A DNA stretch of 64,000 nt from Agrococcus sp. KRD186 (GTDB taxonomy: Bacteria; Actinomycetota; Actinomycetes; Actinomycetales; Microbacteriaceae): the NCBI RefSeq assembly GCF_017168255.1, contig NZ_JABFAP010000001.1, forward strand, positions 500,141 to 564,140, in the 5' to 3' direction. The notes under the pieces were generated by a model. That model was not told the DNA's origin and made no database searches. It saw only the letters and a list, made by a program, of their open reading frames with translations. Both the position numbers and the translations under genes were made by a program. Numbering within the stretch: position 1 is the first letter of the stretch; every line of letters begins with the position of its first letter. Below are positions 22,559 to 34,314 of this stretch, piece after piece.

Positions 22559-23730
22559 ACGGCTCGGCGGTGCTCGATGATGGCGCGCTGCGGCCCCCGT
22601 GGGGGCTGAGCAGCCGGCTGCTCGCCGCGACCGCCGTCGCAGTGCTCGCCGGCTCTCTGACGGCCTGGGCCGTGGCTTCTGCGATAGGGCCCCCCATCTT
22701 CGACGCACACCTGCTCGAGTCCGGCACCGCCGACCCGGCCGTGAATCGGCACGCGGGAGAAGCGTTCGCCACCGCCTCTGGGCTGAGCCTGGGGCTGGCG
22801 CTGGTCGCCGCCGCGGTCAGCTCGATCGTCGTCAGCGCGTTCCTTGCCCGCCGGATCCAGCGTCGGCTCATCGGGGTCCGCCGCGCAGCCGAGCAGGTTG
22901 CGGTCGGTGACTACTCGGCTCGCGCCCCGCTGATCGGCATGGGGTCGGAGTTCGACGAGCTGGCCGGGGCCTTCAACACGATGGCGGCCGACCTGGCCGG
23001 GATGGAGGCCGCCCGCACCCGCATGCTCAGCGAGCTCGCTCACGAGATGCGGACACCTGCTGCCATCTTGGAGGCTTATCTGGAAGCCATTCGCGACGGC
23101 GTCGCCCACGCCGACGAACCGACCATCCAGATGCTGCGGGCACAGGTCGCACGCCTCACCCGCCTCAGTCAGGACATCACCCTGGTCACGACGGCCGAGG
23201 AGGGACGGCTCGCCATGCGGCGCACGCGCGTGTCCGCACGCCGGCTCCTCGACGACGCTGCCGCTCAGATCGCCGGACGAGCCGCCGGCGCGGGCGTGCG
23301 GTTCAGTGTGGATGTCGCAACGAGCGCGGCGACTGCCCTGCTCGACGCGGATGTCGACCGGCTGGGCCAGGTGCTCACTAACCTGCTGGACAACGCCCTG
23401 CGGCATACCCCGCCCGGTGGCCACATCAGCCTCTGTGCGGCACGCGTCGGCGATCGGCTCCGGGTCATCGTGCGCGACGACGGCGAGGGCATCACGCCAG
23501 AGCAGCTGCCGCGCATCTTCGATCGCTTCTACCGCGTGGATACGGCTCGCGACCGGGCACACGGCGGCTCGGGCGTCGGGCTTTCGATCGCCCGGTCGAT
23601 CACGGAGGCCCACGGCGGCTCGGTCAGCGCCCGCAGCGACGGGCCAGACCGAGGAGCCGTCTTCGCGGTCGAGCTGCCCGTGGTGACCGACCGCCACGCG
23701 GCAGGCGGAGCCGACCGAGCCGGATCATGA
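22555..23730 (+). CDS. Sensor histidine kinase (partner of the adjacent regulator)
   Basis: 391 residues from the GTG at 22555. Two membrane helices (about 25-45 and 78-102) enclose a short extracellular loop of about 30 residues. HAMP sequence follows (RRAAEQVAVGDYSARAP). The HisKA box has phospho-acceptor His163 in SELAHEMRTPAAILEAYLEA. The ATPase domain has NLLDNALRHTPPGG, VRDDGEGITPEQLP and GSGVGLSIARSI. The short sensor loop resembles kinases that read membrane or metal stress rather than large ligands. It forms an operon with the regulator just upstream. Confidence 0.93.
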   Translation: MNGSAVLDDGALRPPWGLSSRLLAATAVAVLAGSLTAWAVASAIGPPIFDAHLLESGTADPAVNRHAGEAFATASGLSLGLALVAAAVSSIVVSAFLARRIQRRLIGVRRAAEQVAVGDYSARAPLIGMGSEFDELAGAFNTMAADLAGMEAARTRMLSELAHEMRTPAAILEAYLEAIRDGVAHADEPTIQMLRAQVARLTRLSQDITLVTTAEEGRLAMRRTRVSARRLLDDAAAQIAGRAAGAGVRFSVDVATSAATALLDADVDRLGQVLTNLLDNALRHTPPGGHISLCAARVGDRLRVIVRDDGEGITPEQLPRIFDRFYRVDTARDRAHGGSGVGLSIARSITEAHGGSVSARSDGPDRGAVFAVELPVVTDRHAAGGADRAGS

Positions 23731-23903
23731 AGGTCCTGTGAAGACCACGCCCCTGGGAGCCGCTGGCTCACGATCCGCGATAGACATGACAGTGAAGATC
23801 AGTGCGGGCGCCCCGTGCTCAGCGCGGCGGACTACGGTCGGACGCGCCGCGCGCTTCGGCGGCGCAGTCAGCCGCGCTGCGAATGCGTCAAGGAGAGATC
23901 AAG

Positions 23904-24521
23904 ATGATGAAGAACATGCGCAAGCTCGGTGTCGTCGCCGGTACCGCCATCGCGGTGAGCCTCACGCTCGCCGCGTGCAGCGGCGGGGGGAGCACGACGC
24001 CGAGCGCGGCACCGACGAGTGCCGCGTCGACGGCGCCGGCATCCGGGGACGCCAGCGAGACCCACAACGACGCGGACACAATGTTCGCCCAGATGATGAT
24101 CGTCCACCACGAGGGTGCCATCGAGATGGCCGACCTCGCCATGGAGCAGGCGGAGAGCGAAGAGGTCCGTTCCCTCGCGGAGGGCATCTCCGCGGCCCAG
24201 GGGCCGGAGATCGAGAAGATGACCTCCTGGCTCGAGGCCTGGGGAGAGGAGACCGAGCCCATGGGTGGGATGGACATGGGCATGGACATGAACGGCATGA
24301 GCCAGGAAGAGGCGATGGCCGATCTCGGGGACCGCTCTGGAGTCGACTTCGATCGCCAGTTCCTCGAGCTCATGATCGCGCACCACAAGGGCGCCGTGGA
24401 GATGGCCCAGACCGAGTTGCAGGACGGCCAGAACCCCGAGGCGCTCGAGCTGGCCGACCAGATCGTCGCGGACCAGGAGGCGGAGATCGCCGAGATGGAG
24501 CAGCTGCTCTCGGCGCTCTGA
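23904..24521 (+). CDS. DUF305 lipoprotein, probable copper-binding
   Basis: 205 residues from the ATG at 23904 (AAGGAG ribosome site). It has a lipoprotein signal peptide with lipobox LAAC, then a Ser/Thr/Ala linker. Two DUF305 (ferritin-like) repeats each carry a His-His pair: MIVHHEGAIEMADLAMEQA and MIAHHKGAVEMAQTEL. Between them is a Met-rich segment MGGMDMGMDMNGM of the kind that binds Cu(I). DUF305 proteins often accompany copper-resistance genes in actinobacteria, and this gene lies between a two-component system and a Cu-ATPase relic. Copper binding is inferred from residues and context. Confidence 0.88.
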   Translation: MMKNMRKLGVVAGTAIAVSLTLAACSGGGSTTPSAAPTSAASTAPASGDASETHNDADTMFAQMMIVHHEGAIEMADLAMEQAESEEVRSLAEGISAAQGPEIEKMTSWLEAWGEETEPMGGMDMGMDMNGMSQEEAMADLGDRSGVDFDRQFLELMIAHHKGAVEMAQTELQDGQNPEALELADQIVADQEAEIAEMEQLLSAL

Positions 24522-24690
24522 GGCGACAGGGCGATCCCTCGGCCCGTCGCGCCATCCGAGCCGTGGCGGGCCGAGCCAGCCGGCGGCAGTCGACCGCCCA
24601 CCGTCGAATGCTCTCGGCATATTGACGATCGGGACGCAGTCCCGAGTGAGGCAGGGCCTCACGACCGATGCCTGAGGGGAACGAGACGGC

Positions 24691-25360
24691 GTGAGCGACA
24701 AGACGCAGACCGCCGTGATGGAAGTGGCCGGTGTCCACTGGGCATCGTCGAAGTCGATCGCGGAGGCGAGCCTGTCCCGCCGGCCGGGTGTGGTGAGCGT
24801 GGAAGCGAATCCCGTCCCGCAGAGCGCGAACGTCACCTTCGACCCGAAGGTGACATCGATCGCTGACCTGACCGAGTGGATCCGCGACTGCGGCTATCAC
24901 TGCTCAGGCCGGTCCGTGCCCGACCACATCTGCGATCCGATGGGCGCGGGCGCCGGCGCTGAGCCGGCCGACGCCGGCTTCGGGGGCCACGAGGAGGCTT
25001 CCGGCGGCCATCCGGGGACGGCTGCCGAGGGGGCGCCGACGACGGGCGGACGCAGTCCCGGTCCGTGCCCCAACGACGGTCATGCCGGCATGGGCCACGT
25101 CAGCGAGCGCCAGCCCGTCGCCCGCGACGCGCAGGAGGTCATGGGTCACGGAGGCGGTCACGGCGTGTCGATGGAGTCGATGATCCGCGACATGCGGAAT
25201 CGGTCCCTGGTCGCGGCGATCCTGTCGGTGCCGATCACGCTATGGTCGCCCATCGGACGGGACCTCGGCTTCAGCGTCCCGGCGCCGTTCGGTCTGCGCG
25301 ACGACGTCTTCGCGCTCATCCTGTCCCTGCCGGTCATCTTCTACTCGGCGTGGATGCGCG
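24691..25360 (+). pseudogene. Truncated heavy-metal (Cu) P-type ATPase, N-terminal part only
   Basis: GTG at 24691 starts an N-terminal metal-binding-like domain without the usual CxxC (VAGVHWASSKSIAEASLSRR). It continues through a Cys pair region (DCGYHCSGRSVPDHICDP), a His/Gly-rich linker and the first two membrane helices (SLVAAILSVPITLWSP and FALILSLPVIFYSA). At about 25355 homology stops: the phosphorylation motif DKTG, the CPC-type helix and the ATP domain are absent. The frame stays open for another 1.2 kb only because it runs antisense through the next gene. About 220 of an expected 700-800 residues remain, so it cannot pump. Confidence 0.78.
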
Positions 25361-25452
25361 GCAAAGGCCGTGCCATAGGATCCGGGCCCGCCGTCCCCAT
25401 GCATCTGTGCGTTGATCAGCACACCGCCAAGCCAGCTTCAGCGATGCCGTCG

Positions 25453-26070
25453 TCAGTCAGTCGAGCACTGGCGCTCGGCGGACTCTTGGTAGGACGGCAC
25501 AGTACGAGCCGCTGCGTCCTGTTGTGTGGTCGCCGCTCCGTTGGAGGCGATGTCATCGATGAGCCACTGCATCTCGAAGATCTCACGCCGTTGCGCCTCA
25601 CTGATCTCGACCGCCAGCTCGCACACCCGGAGATCCTCGATGCCGGCGCGCTCGGAACGCGTGATCGCGAGCGAGTGGTGGGGAATCATCGCGCTCATGA
25701 AGTCGATGTCGTTCACTGTGGCCTGGGTGCGATCGAGGACAATGCCGCCACCAAGCAGCAGGACGCTCACTACGACCACCGCGATGTTGCCCTTGGGGTT
25801 CTTGTACATCTGCAGCATCCACGCGAGCATGACGAGCCCCATCGCGCCGCCCATCGTCAACGCCATGAACAAGCGGCTCTCGCTCCACCGCACATGGCCC
25901 CACTCCCACGAGCCCGCGTACATCGCCGCGTACATGACGACCATGCCCGTCAGGATCATGGCGGCGAAGCGGAGGTACATCCTCATGTCGCCGTGGGAAC
26001 GAGGTGCGCTCTCGTTGGAGCCTTGTCGTTGCTCGTGCTGGTGGCCATCATCGTGCTCCATCGTCGCCAT
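25453..26070 (-). CDS. DUF305-domain integral membrane protein
   Basis: 205 residues from the ATG at 26070, which has a GGAGGG ribosome site; an upstream in-frame ATG (26160) adds an unlikely Arg-rich leader. A His-rich cytoplasmic start (MEHDDGHQHEQ) precedes three membrane helices (MYLRFAAMILTGMVVMYAA, LFMALTMGGAMGLVMLAWML, IAVVVVSVLLLGGGIVL). A C-terminal DUF305 domain follows with MIPHHSLAITRSERAGI and a Cys (RVCELAVEI). The Met- and His-rich make-up suggests copper or related metal handling. It points away from the ATPase relic and is encoded next to a Cys-rich copper-storage-type protein on the same strand. Confidence 0.85.
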   Translation of the reverse strand: MATMEHDDGHQHEQRQGSNESAPRSHGDMRMYLRFAAMILTGMVVMYAAMYAGSWEWGHVRWSESRLFMALTMGGAMGLVMLAWMLQMYKNPKGNIAVVVVSVLLLGGGIVLDRTQATVNDIDFMSAMIPHHSLAITRSERAGIEDLRVCELAVEISEAQRREIFEMQWLIDDIASNGAATTQQDAAARTVPSYQESAERQCSTD

Positions 26071-26256
26071 GATCGATGCTTCCCTCCGTGCGTTGGTTCG
26101 ACGCTGTTCGACGAGCCGGGTCACGGTCTGGCGATGTCTGTGTTGCCATCGACCGTTCACAACGTCACTTGCTATGCCTCACGACCTCACCATTCACCCC
26201 CTGCATGGATGCCGGCACATGGTTGTCGGGACTTGGCTGGTCGTCCGCGCTGCAGT

Positions 26257-26667
26257 TCAGTCGAGCGTGGCAAGCAGATCGGCGCATGCGCGCTCGCAGC
26301 GCCGGCATGCCTCGGCGCACACTCGGCAGTGCTCATGCATCTGCGAGTGCCGTTCGCACTCGTCGGCGCAGGCCTTGCACGCCGTCTGGCACGCCTCCAG
26401 GATGGCGCGGGTGATGTTGGCGTCGTATCCGGTGTGGCGCGAGAGCAGACGCCCGGTCACTTCGCACACATCGGCGCAGTCGAGGTTGGTGCGGATGCAC
26501 TTGGTGAGTTCCGCCACCATGTCCTCTGACAGGCATGCGTCGGCACACGCTGTGCACGTCTGTGCGCACTCGAAACACGCGGCGATGCACGTCGCGAGCG
26601 CTTTCTTGTCGATCCCACCGAGACCCTTCGGGTAGGTGTCGAGCATGGCTTCCACGTGATGACTCAC
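26257..26667 (-). CDS. Cys-rich four-helix-bundle copper-binding protein (DUF326/Csp-like)
   Basis: 136 residues from the GTG at 26667 (GAAGGAG ribosome site). It contains 18 cysteines spread over four helices in C-x3-C and C-x2-C spacings (for example ATCIAACFECAQTCTACADA and CRVCAEACRRCERAC), plus several His. This is the pattern of the Csp copper-storage proteins and related DUF326 proteins, where the Cys line the inside of a four-helix bundle and hold many Cu(I) ions. There is no signal peptide, so it would act in the cytosol like Csp3. Its place beside two DUF305 genes supports a role in copper buffering. Confidence 0.87.
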   Translation of the reverse strand: MSHHVEAMLDTYPKGLGGIDKKALATCIAACFECAQTCTACADACLSEDMVAELTKCIRTNLDCADVCEVTGRLLSRHTGYDANITRAILEACQTACKACADECERHSQMHEHCRVCAEACRRCERACADLLATLD

Positions 26668-26850
26668 GGGTCTCTCCTTCGGTCGCTGGGTTCTATCTGT
26701 ACCCCATGAAACCGACTGCAGCGCGGGTTGTCCACACTTCGGTTTGCGCGCTCGCCTCATGTGTCGCCAGCCGCACGGTCAAGACTGACCCGGCTCGCGC
26801 CGTAGGGCCGTGCGATCACGGGAGGCGTCCGCGACGCCTACGCTGGACGG

Positions 26851-27852
26851 GTGCGTCTCTCTGTCCTCGACCTTGCCCACATCAACCCCGGCGAGGCTGT
26901 CGCCGAGAGCCTGGCGGGCTCCGTCGAGCTGGCGCAGGCCGCCGAGCGGCTCGGCTACGCGCGGGTCTGGTACGCCGAGCACCACAACATGGCGACCATC
27001 GCCTCGAGCGCCACGAGCGTGCTCATCGCGCACATCGCCGCGCACACGAAGACCATCCGTCTCGGCGCCGGCGGCGTCATGCTGCCCAACCACTCGCCGC
27101 TCGTGATCGCCGAGCAGTTCGGCACGCTCGCCGAGCTGCACCCCGGCCGCATCGACCTCGGGCTCGGGCGCGCGCCAGGCACCGACCAGCGCACCTGGAC
27201 GGCGCTGCGCCGCGACATCCGCGCCTCCGAGCAGTTCCCGCAGGACGTCGTCGAGCTGCGCGGCTACCTCGCAGGCGAGCCGGTCGTGCCCGGCATCAAG
27301 GCGGTGCCCGGCCACGGCACCAAGGTGCCGCTCACCATCCTCGGCTCGTCGCTGTTCGGCGCGCAGCTCGCCGCCGCGCTCGGACTGCCCTACGCCTTCG
27401 CCTCGCACTTCGCGCCCGACGCGCTGCACCAGGCGGTCGCCGTCTACCGCGAGCGCTTCGAGCCCAGCGAGCAGCTCGCCGAGCCCTACGTGATCGCCGG
27501 CATCAACGCCGTCGTCGCCGACACCCGCGACGAGGCGATGACGATGCAGCGGCAGGTCGTGCGAGCGCGGGTGCGCAGCCTGCTGCTGCGCGACAGCCCG
27601 GTCGCCGCGACGGTCGGGGATGACGAGCTGGATGCGCTGGCGGCGAGCCCGCAGGGCGCCCACGTCGCGAAGATGGTGCAGTACACCGCGCTCGGCACCG
27701 GCGAGGAGGCGACGGCGACCCTCCGCCGCTTCCAGATCGAGGCGGACGCGGACGAGCTGATCATGGCCGTGCAGGGACGCACGCCGGAGCGCATCCGGGC
27801 GCTCGAGCTGCTCGCGGCCGCGGGCGCGCTCGGCGAGACGGCCGCAGCCTAG
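26851..27852 (+). CDS. LLM-class (luciferase-like) flavin monooxygenase
   Basis: 333 residues from the GTG at 26851. Family landmarks of the MsnO8/luciferase-like group: [38 protein letters not shown], the [20 protein letters not shown] strand and [17 protein letters not shown]. Such enzymes use FMNH2 or F420 to oxidise or reduce small molecules; the substrate is not predictable. Its stop overlaps the stop of the convergent xdhC gene by 4 nt (CTAG). Confidence 0.9.
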   Translation: MRLSVLDLAHINPGEAVAESLAGSVELAQAAERLGYARVWYAEHHNMATIASSATSVLIAHIAAHTKTIRLGAGGVMLPNHSPLVIAEQFGTLAELHPGRIDLGLGRAPGTDQRTWTALRRDIRASEQFPQDVVELRGYLAGEPVVPGIKAVPGHGTKVPLTILGSSLFGAQLAAALGLPYAFASHFAPDALHQAVAVYRERFEPSEQLAEPYVIAGINAVVADTRDEAMTMQRQVVRARVRSLLLRDSPVAATVGDDELDALAASPQGAHVAKMVQYTALGTGEEATATLRRFQIEADADELIMAVQGRTPERIRALELLAAAGALGETAAA

Positions 27853-28688
27853 CCGCGCACGGCGCTGCGCAGCCCGGCGAGCGCGCTCATGGGCTCGCGC
27901 TGCAGCACCTGCACGAGGGCGGCGGCGACGCTGATCGCGATCACGGCCGGCTCCTTGCCGCGCAGCTCCGGCAGCCCGATGGGGCTGGTGATGGTGTCGA
28001 TGGCGGCGTCGGCGTGCCCCGCCTCGCGCAGGCGCTTGCGGAACCGCTGCCACTTCGCGGAGGAGCCGATCACGCCGACCGAGGCGAGATCGCCGCGTCG
28101 CAGCGCGGCCTCGCACAGCACGAGATCCTCGGCGTGGTCGTGCGTGAGCACGAGCACGTGCGCCTCGGCGGGCAGGGCGGCGAGCACGGTCTCGGGCGCC
28201 GGCGCATGGATCAGGCGCACATCGGCGAGCCCGTCGTCGAGCCCCACCGCCGCCAGCTGCTGCACCTGCGCCGCGCGGCTGTCCACCAGCCGCACCGCCA
28301 GCGGCAGCCGCGACAGGATGCGAGCCAGCTCCTGCCCCACGTGGCCGAGCCCGAACACCGCGACCACGGCGCGCGCGGGCTGCGGCTCGAGCAGCAGCGC
28401 CACCTCGCCGCCGCAGCACTGCCGCCCGTAGTCGTTCGCGGCGTGCTCGTTGAGCGCGAGCTCCAGCCGCTCCGGCGTCGCGGTGCCGGCGGCCAGCAGC
28501 GCCCGCGCACGCGCCACGGCGCTCGCCTCGAGATTGCCGCCGCCGATGCTGTCCCAGGTGGCGCCGGCGGTCACCACCATCTTGGCGCCCGTCTCGCGCG
28601 GCGCGTGGCCGCGCACCGAGGTGACGGTGACGAGCACGCCTGAGCGGCCCTCCCGGCGGAGGTGCTGGAGCGCGCGCAGCCAGTCCAT
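27849..28688 (-). CDS. xdhC: XdhC-family molybdenum cofactor maturation protein
   Basis: 279 residues. XdhC proteins bind the molybdenum cofactor, protect its sulfurated form and insert it into xanthine dehydrogenase. Seen here: the N-terminal [21 protein letters not shown], a Cys-Cys-Gly-Gly motif at 91-94 ([15 protein letters not shown]), a Rossmann segment [18 protein letters not shown], and the conserved [10 protein letters not shown]. The start at 28688 is 2 nt from the stop of the xdhB gene, so it is the last gene of an xdhABC operon. Length and motifs are normal. Confidence 0.92.
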   Translation of the reverse strand: MDWLRALQHLRREGRSGVLVTVTSVRGHAPRETGAKMVVTAGATWDSIGGGNLEASAVARARALLAAGTATPERLELALNEHAANDYGRQCCGGEVALLLEPQPARAVVAVFGLGHVGQELARILSRLPLAVRLVDSRAAQVQQLAAVGLDDGLADVRLIHAPAPETVLAALPAEAHVLVLTHDHAEDLVLCEAALRRGDLASVGVIGSSAKWQRFRKRLREAGHADAAIDTITSPIGLPELRGKEPAVIAISVAAALVQVLQREPMSALAGLRSAVRG

Positions 28689-28690
28689 CG

Positions 28691-32517
<3,827 letters not shown>

Positions 32518-32620
32518 CCGGCGCTCCCTCCGGCAGTCGCCCCGCGAGCGGCTCCGGCCGCGGTGCCCTGCAGTGAGTCACGAGCATAGGCCCGCGGCCA
32601 CGGCGGCGGAACCGTGCGAG

Positions 32621-32645
32621 GCCGACGCTGACCGGGGCGGTCGGC
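32621..32645 (-). terminator. Possible hairpin between the histidine-phosphatase gene and xdhA
   Basis: GCCGAC (32621-32626) pairs with GTCGGC (32640-32645), or alternatively GACCG with CGGTC inside it. It begins 7 bp after the stop of the minus-strand phosphatase gene. The stem is short and there is no T-run, so termination may be partial. Confidence 0.35.
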
Positions 32646-32651
32646 TTCGGC

Positions 32652-33233
32652 TCAGCCGCTGCGCCCCGCTCCCTCGAGCAGCGCGCCCCCGCGGCGCCAC
32701 ATGCGCGCGCCGCCGTCGTCCGGCAGACGCTCGAGCACGATCGCCTCGGCGTTCGCGAGCCGCGTCATGGGCTCGCCCGTCAGCACCGCGATGCCTGCGC
32801 GGAGCGCGATGCCGTGACTGACGACGATCGCACCGTCAGCGGCGTCTGCGAGCTGCGTCAGCGCATCCGCCACCCGCCGTCCGACGGCGTCGAGGGTCTC
32901 ACCGCCGGCGTAGTCGAGCTCGGGCCAGCGGGCATGCGCCTCCTCGACGCTGAGCCCCTCGGCCTCGCCGCAGTCGCGCTCGGCCAGTGCAGGCACCTGA
33001 TCGTGCAGCGGCAGGCGCAGACGGGCGGCGATGATCGCCGCCGTCTCGTGCGCGCGCAGCAGCGGCGAGGCGATGACGAGCGTCCAGCGGCCGAGGGCTG
33101 CCAGTGCGGCGGCCGCCTCCTCTGCCTGGGCCCGCCCCGTGTCGTCGAGCGGGATGTCGGTCGTGCCCTGGATGCGCCGGGCGGCGTTCCAGGCGGTCTG
33201 GCCGTGGCGCACGAGCGCGAGCCGGCGGGTCAC
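32652..33233 (-). CDS. Histidine phosphatase (phosphoglycerate-mutase-like)
   Basis: 193-residue cytoplasmic phosphatase of the histidine-phosphatase superfamily. The phospho-accepting His10 is in LALVRHGQTAWNAARRIQG, the Arg pair in SPLLRAHETA, and the second His in VVSHGIALRAG. It has no signal peptide. Members hydrolyse phosphosugars, phosphoglycerate-type esters and cofactor precursors. Its GTG start overlaps the stop of the ABC ATPase gene (GTGA), so it belongs to the same transcript and is the third distinct phosphatase of this operon. The substrate is inferred to be the importer's cargo or its breakdown product. Confidence 0.9.
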   Translation of the reverse strand: MTRRLALVRHGQTAWNAARRIQGTTDIPLDDTGRAQAEEAAAALAALGRWTLVIASPLLRAHETAAIIAARLRLPLHDQVPALAERDCGEAEGLSVEEAHARWPELDYAGGETLDAVGRRVADALTQLADAADGAIVVSHGIALRAGIAVLTGEPMTRLANAEAIVLERLPDDGGARMWRRGGALLEGAGRSG

Positions 33234-34303
33234 GCCGCGACCGACTCAGCCAGCGGTCGCGCAGCGCTCACGTCTGCCGCCGGGTAGGCGATCGCGCGGT
33301 CGACGACCACGCGCATCCGATCGCCCACGCTCGGGCGGTGCGCTCGCGAGCGGCACCGCACCGACAGGCCGGCCCAATCGAGCACGACGTCGCTGCCGTC
33401 GCGGCCGTACAGCGAGCTGGTGACGACGGCGTCGTCGCCCGGCTCGATCGCGATGGCCTCCGGCAGCACTGCGAGCGTGACCGCGCCGCGGGCGCCGGCG
33501 ACGGCGGAGGCTGGGAGCCGCAGTGGGTGGTTGTAGGCGGCGAAGCCCTCAGCGTCGAGGCAGCCCTCAACCAGCGCCGCGTCCGAGAGGAAACGGGCGA
33601 CCGCTGCCGAAGCGGGCCGCTCGACGAGGTCCTCCGGTGCACCCACCTGCACGATGCGGCCGCCATCGAGCATCACCACGCGGTCGGCGAGCGCGAGCGC
33701 CTCGTCACGGTCGTGCGTCACGTGGATCACCGTCAGGTCCAGCTCGCGCGTGAGGGCCTGCAGCTCGAGCCGCAGGCGGTCGCGCAACGGCTCGTCCAGC
33801 GCCGACAGCGCCTCGTCGAGCAGCAGCACCCGCGGCTCGGCCACGAGGGCCCGCGCGAGGGCCACCCGCTGCCGCTGCCCGCCGGAGAGCGTTGCGGGGT
33901 CGCGCCGCTCGTAGCCGCCGAGGCCGACGCGCTCGAGCGCCGCGGTCGTGAGCGCCGCGCGTCGAGCCTTGGGGACGCGCTGCATGCGCAGCGGATACTC
34001 CACGTTGCGCCCGACATTCCAGTGCGGCCACACCGCGTGCTGCTGGAAGACCATGCCGAGCCCGCGGTGCTCAGGCTCGATGAAGCCGCCGGCACCCGCG
34101 ACCACGGTGCCGTCGATGTCGATGGAGCCGGCCGCCGGACGGAGGAATCCCGCCACGGCGCGCAGCAGGGTCGTCTTGCCGGAGCCGGAGGGGCCGACGA
34201 GCGCGACGAACTCGCCGTCGCGGACGTCGAGCGAGATCTCGCGCAGACCGACGGTGCCGTCGGGGAATCGCACGTCGATCCGGTCGAGTGAGACGGTTGC
34301 CAT
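33230..34303 (-). CDS. ABC transporter ATP-binding protein (Fbp/Pot type)
   Basis: 357-residue ATPase. Walker A GPSGSGKTTLLRAVAG, the Q-loop VFQQHAVWPHWNVGRN, signature LSGGQRQRVALARAL, Walker B VLLLDEALSALD and the His switch VIHVTHDRDEAL are all intact. A C-terminal TOBE-like domain of about 100 residues follows, as in importers of the iron, polyamine and 2-aminoethylphosphonate group. The spacing is 11 bp after the permease gene, and it overlaps the downstream phosphatase by 4 nt. Start at the ATG at 34303. Confidence 0.93.
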   Translation of the reverse strand: MATVSLDRIDVRFPDGTVGLREISLDVRDGEFVALVGPSGSGKTTLLRAVAGFLRPAAGSIDIDGTVVAGAGGFIEPEHRGLGMVFQQHAVWPHWNVGRNVEYPLRMQRVPKARRAALTTAALERVGLGGYERRDPATLSGGQRQRVALARALVAEPRVLLLDEALSALDEPLRDRLRLELQALTRELDLTVIHVTHDRDEALALADRVVMLDGGRIVQVGAPEDLVERPASAAVARFLSDAALVEGCLDAEGFAAYNHPLRLPASAVAGARGAVTLAVLPEAIAIEPGDDAVVTSSLYGRDGSDVVLDWAGLSVRCRSRAHRPSVGDRMRVVVDRAIAYPAADVSAARPLAESVAA

Positions 34304-34314
34304 GGGGATCCTTC

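Noticed and set aside
24691-26529. A 612-codon open frame that begins as a Cu-ATPase
   Set aside because: Homology ends near 25360; the rest is antisense to the DUF305 membrane gene, with low-complexity codons. I report only the N-terminal part as a pseudogene.
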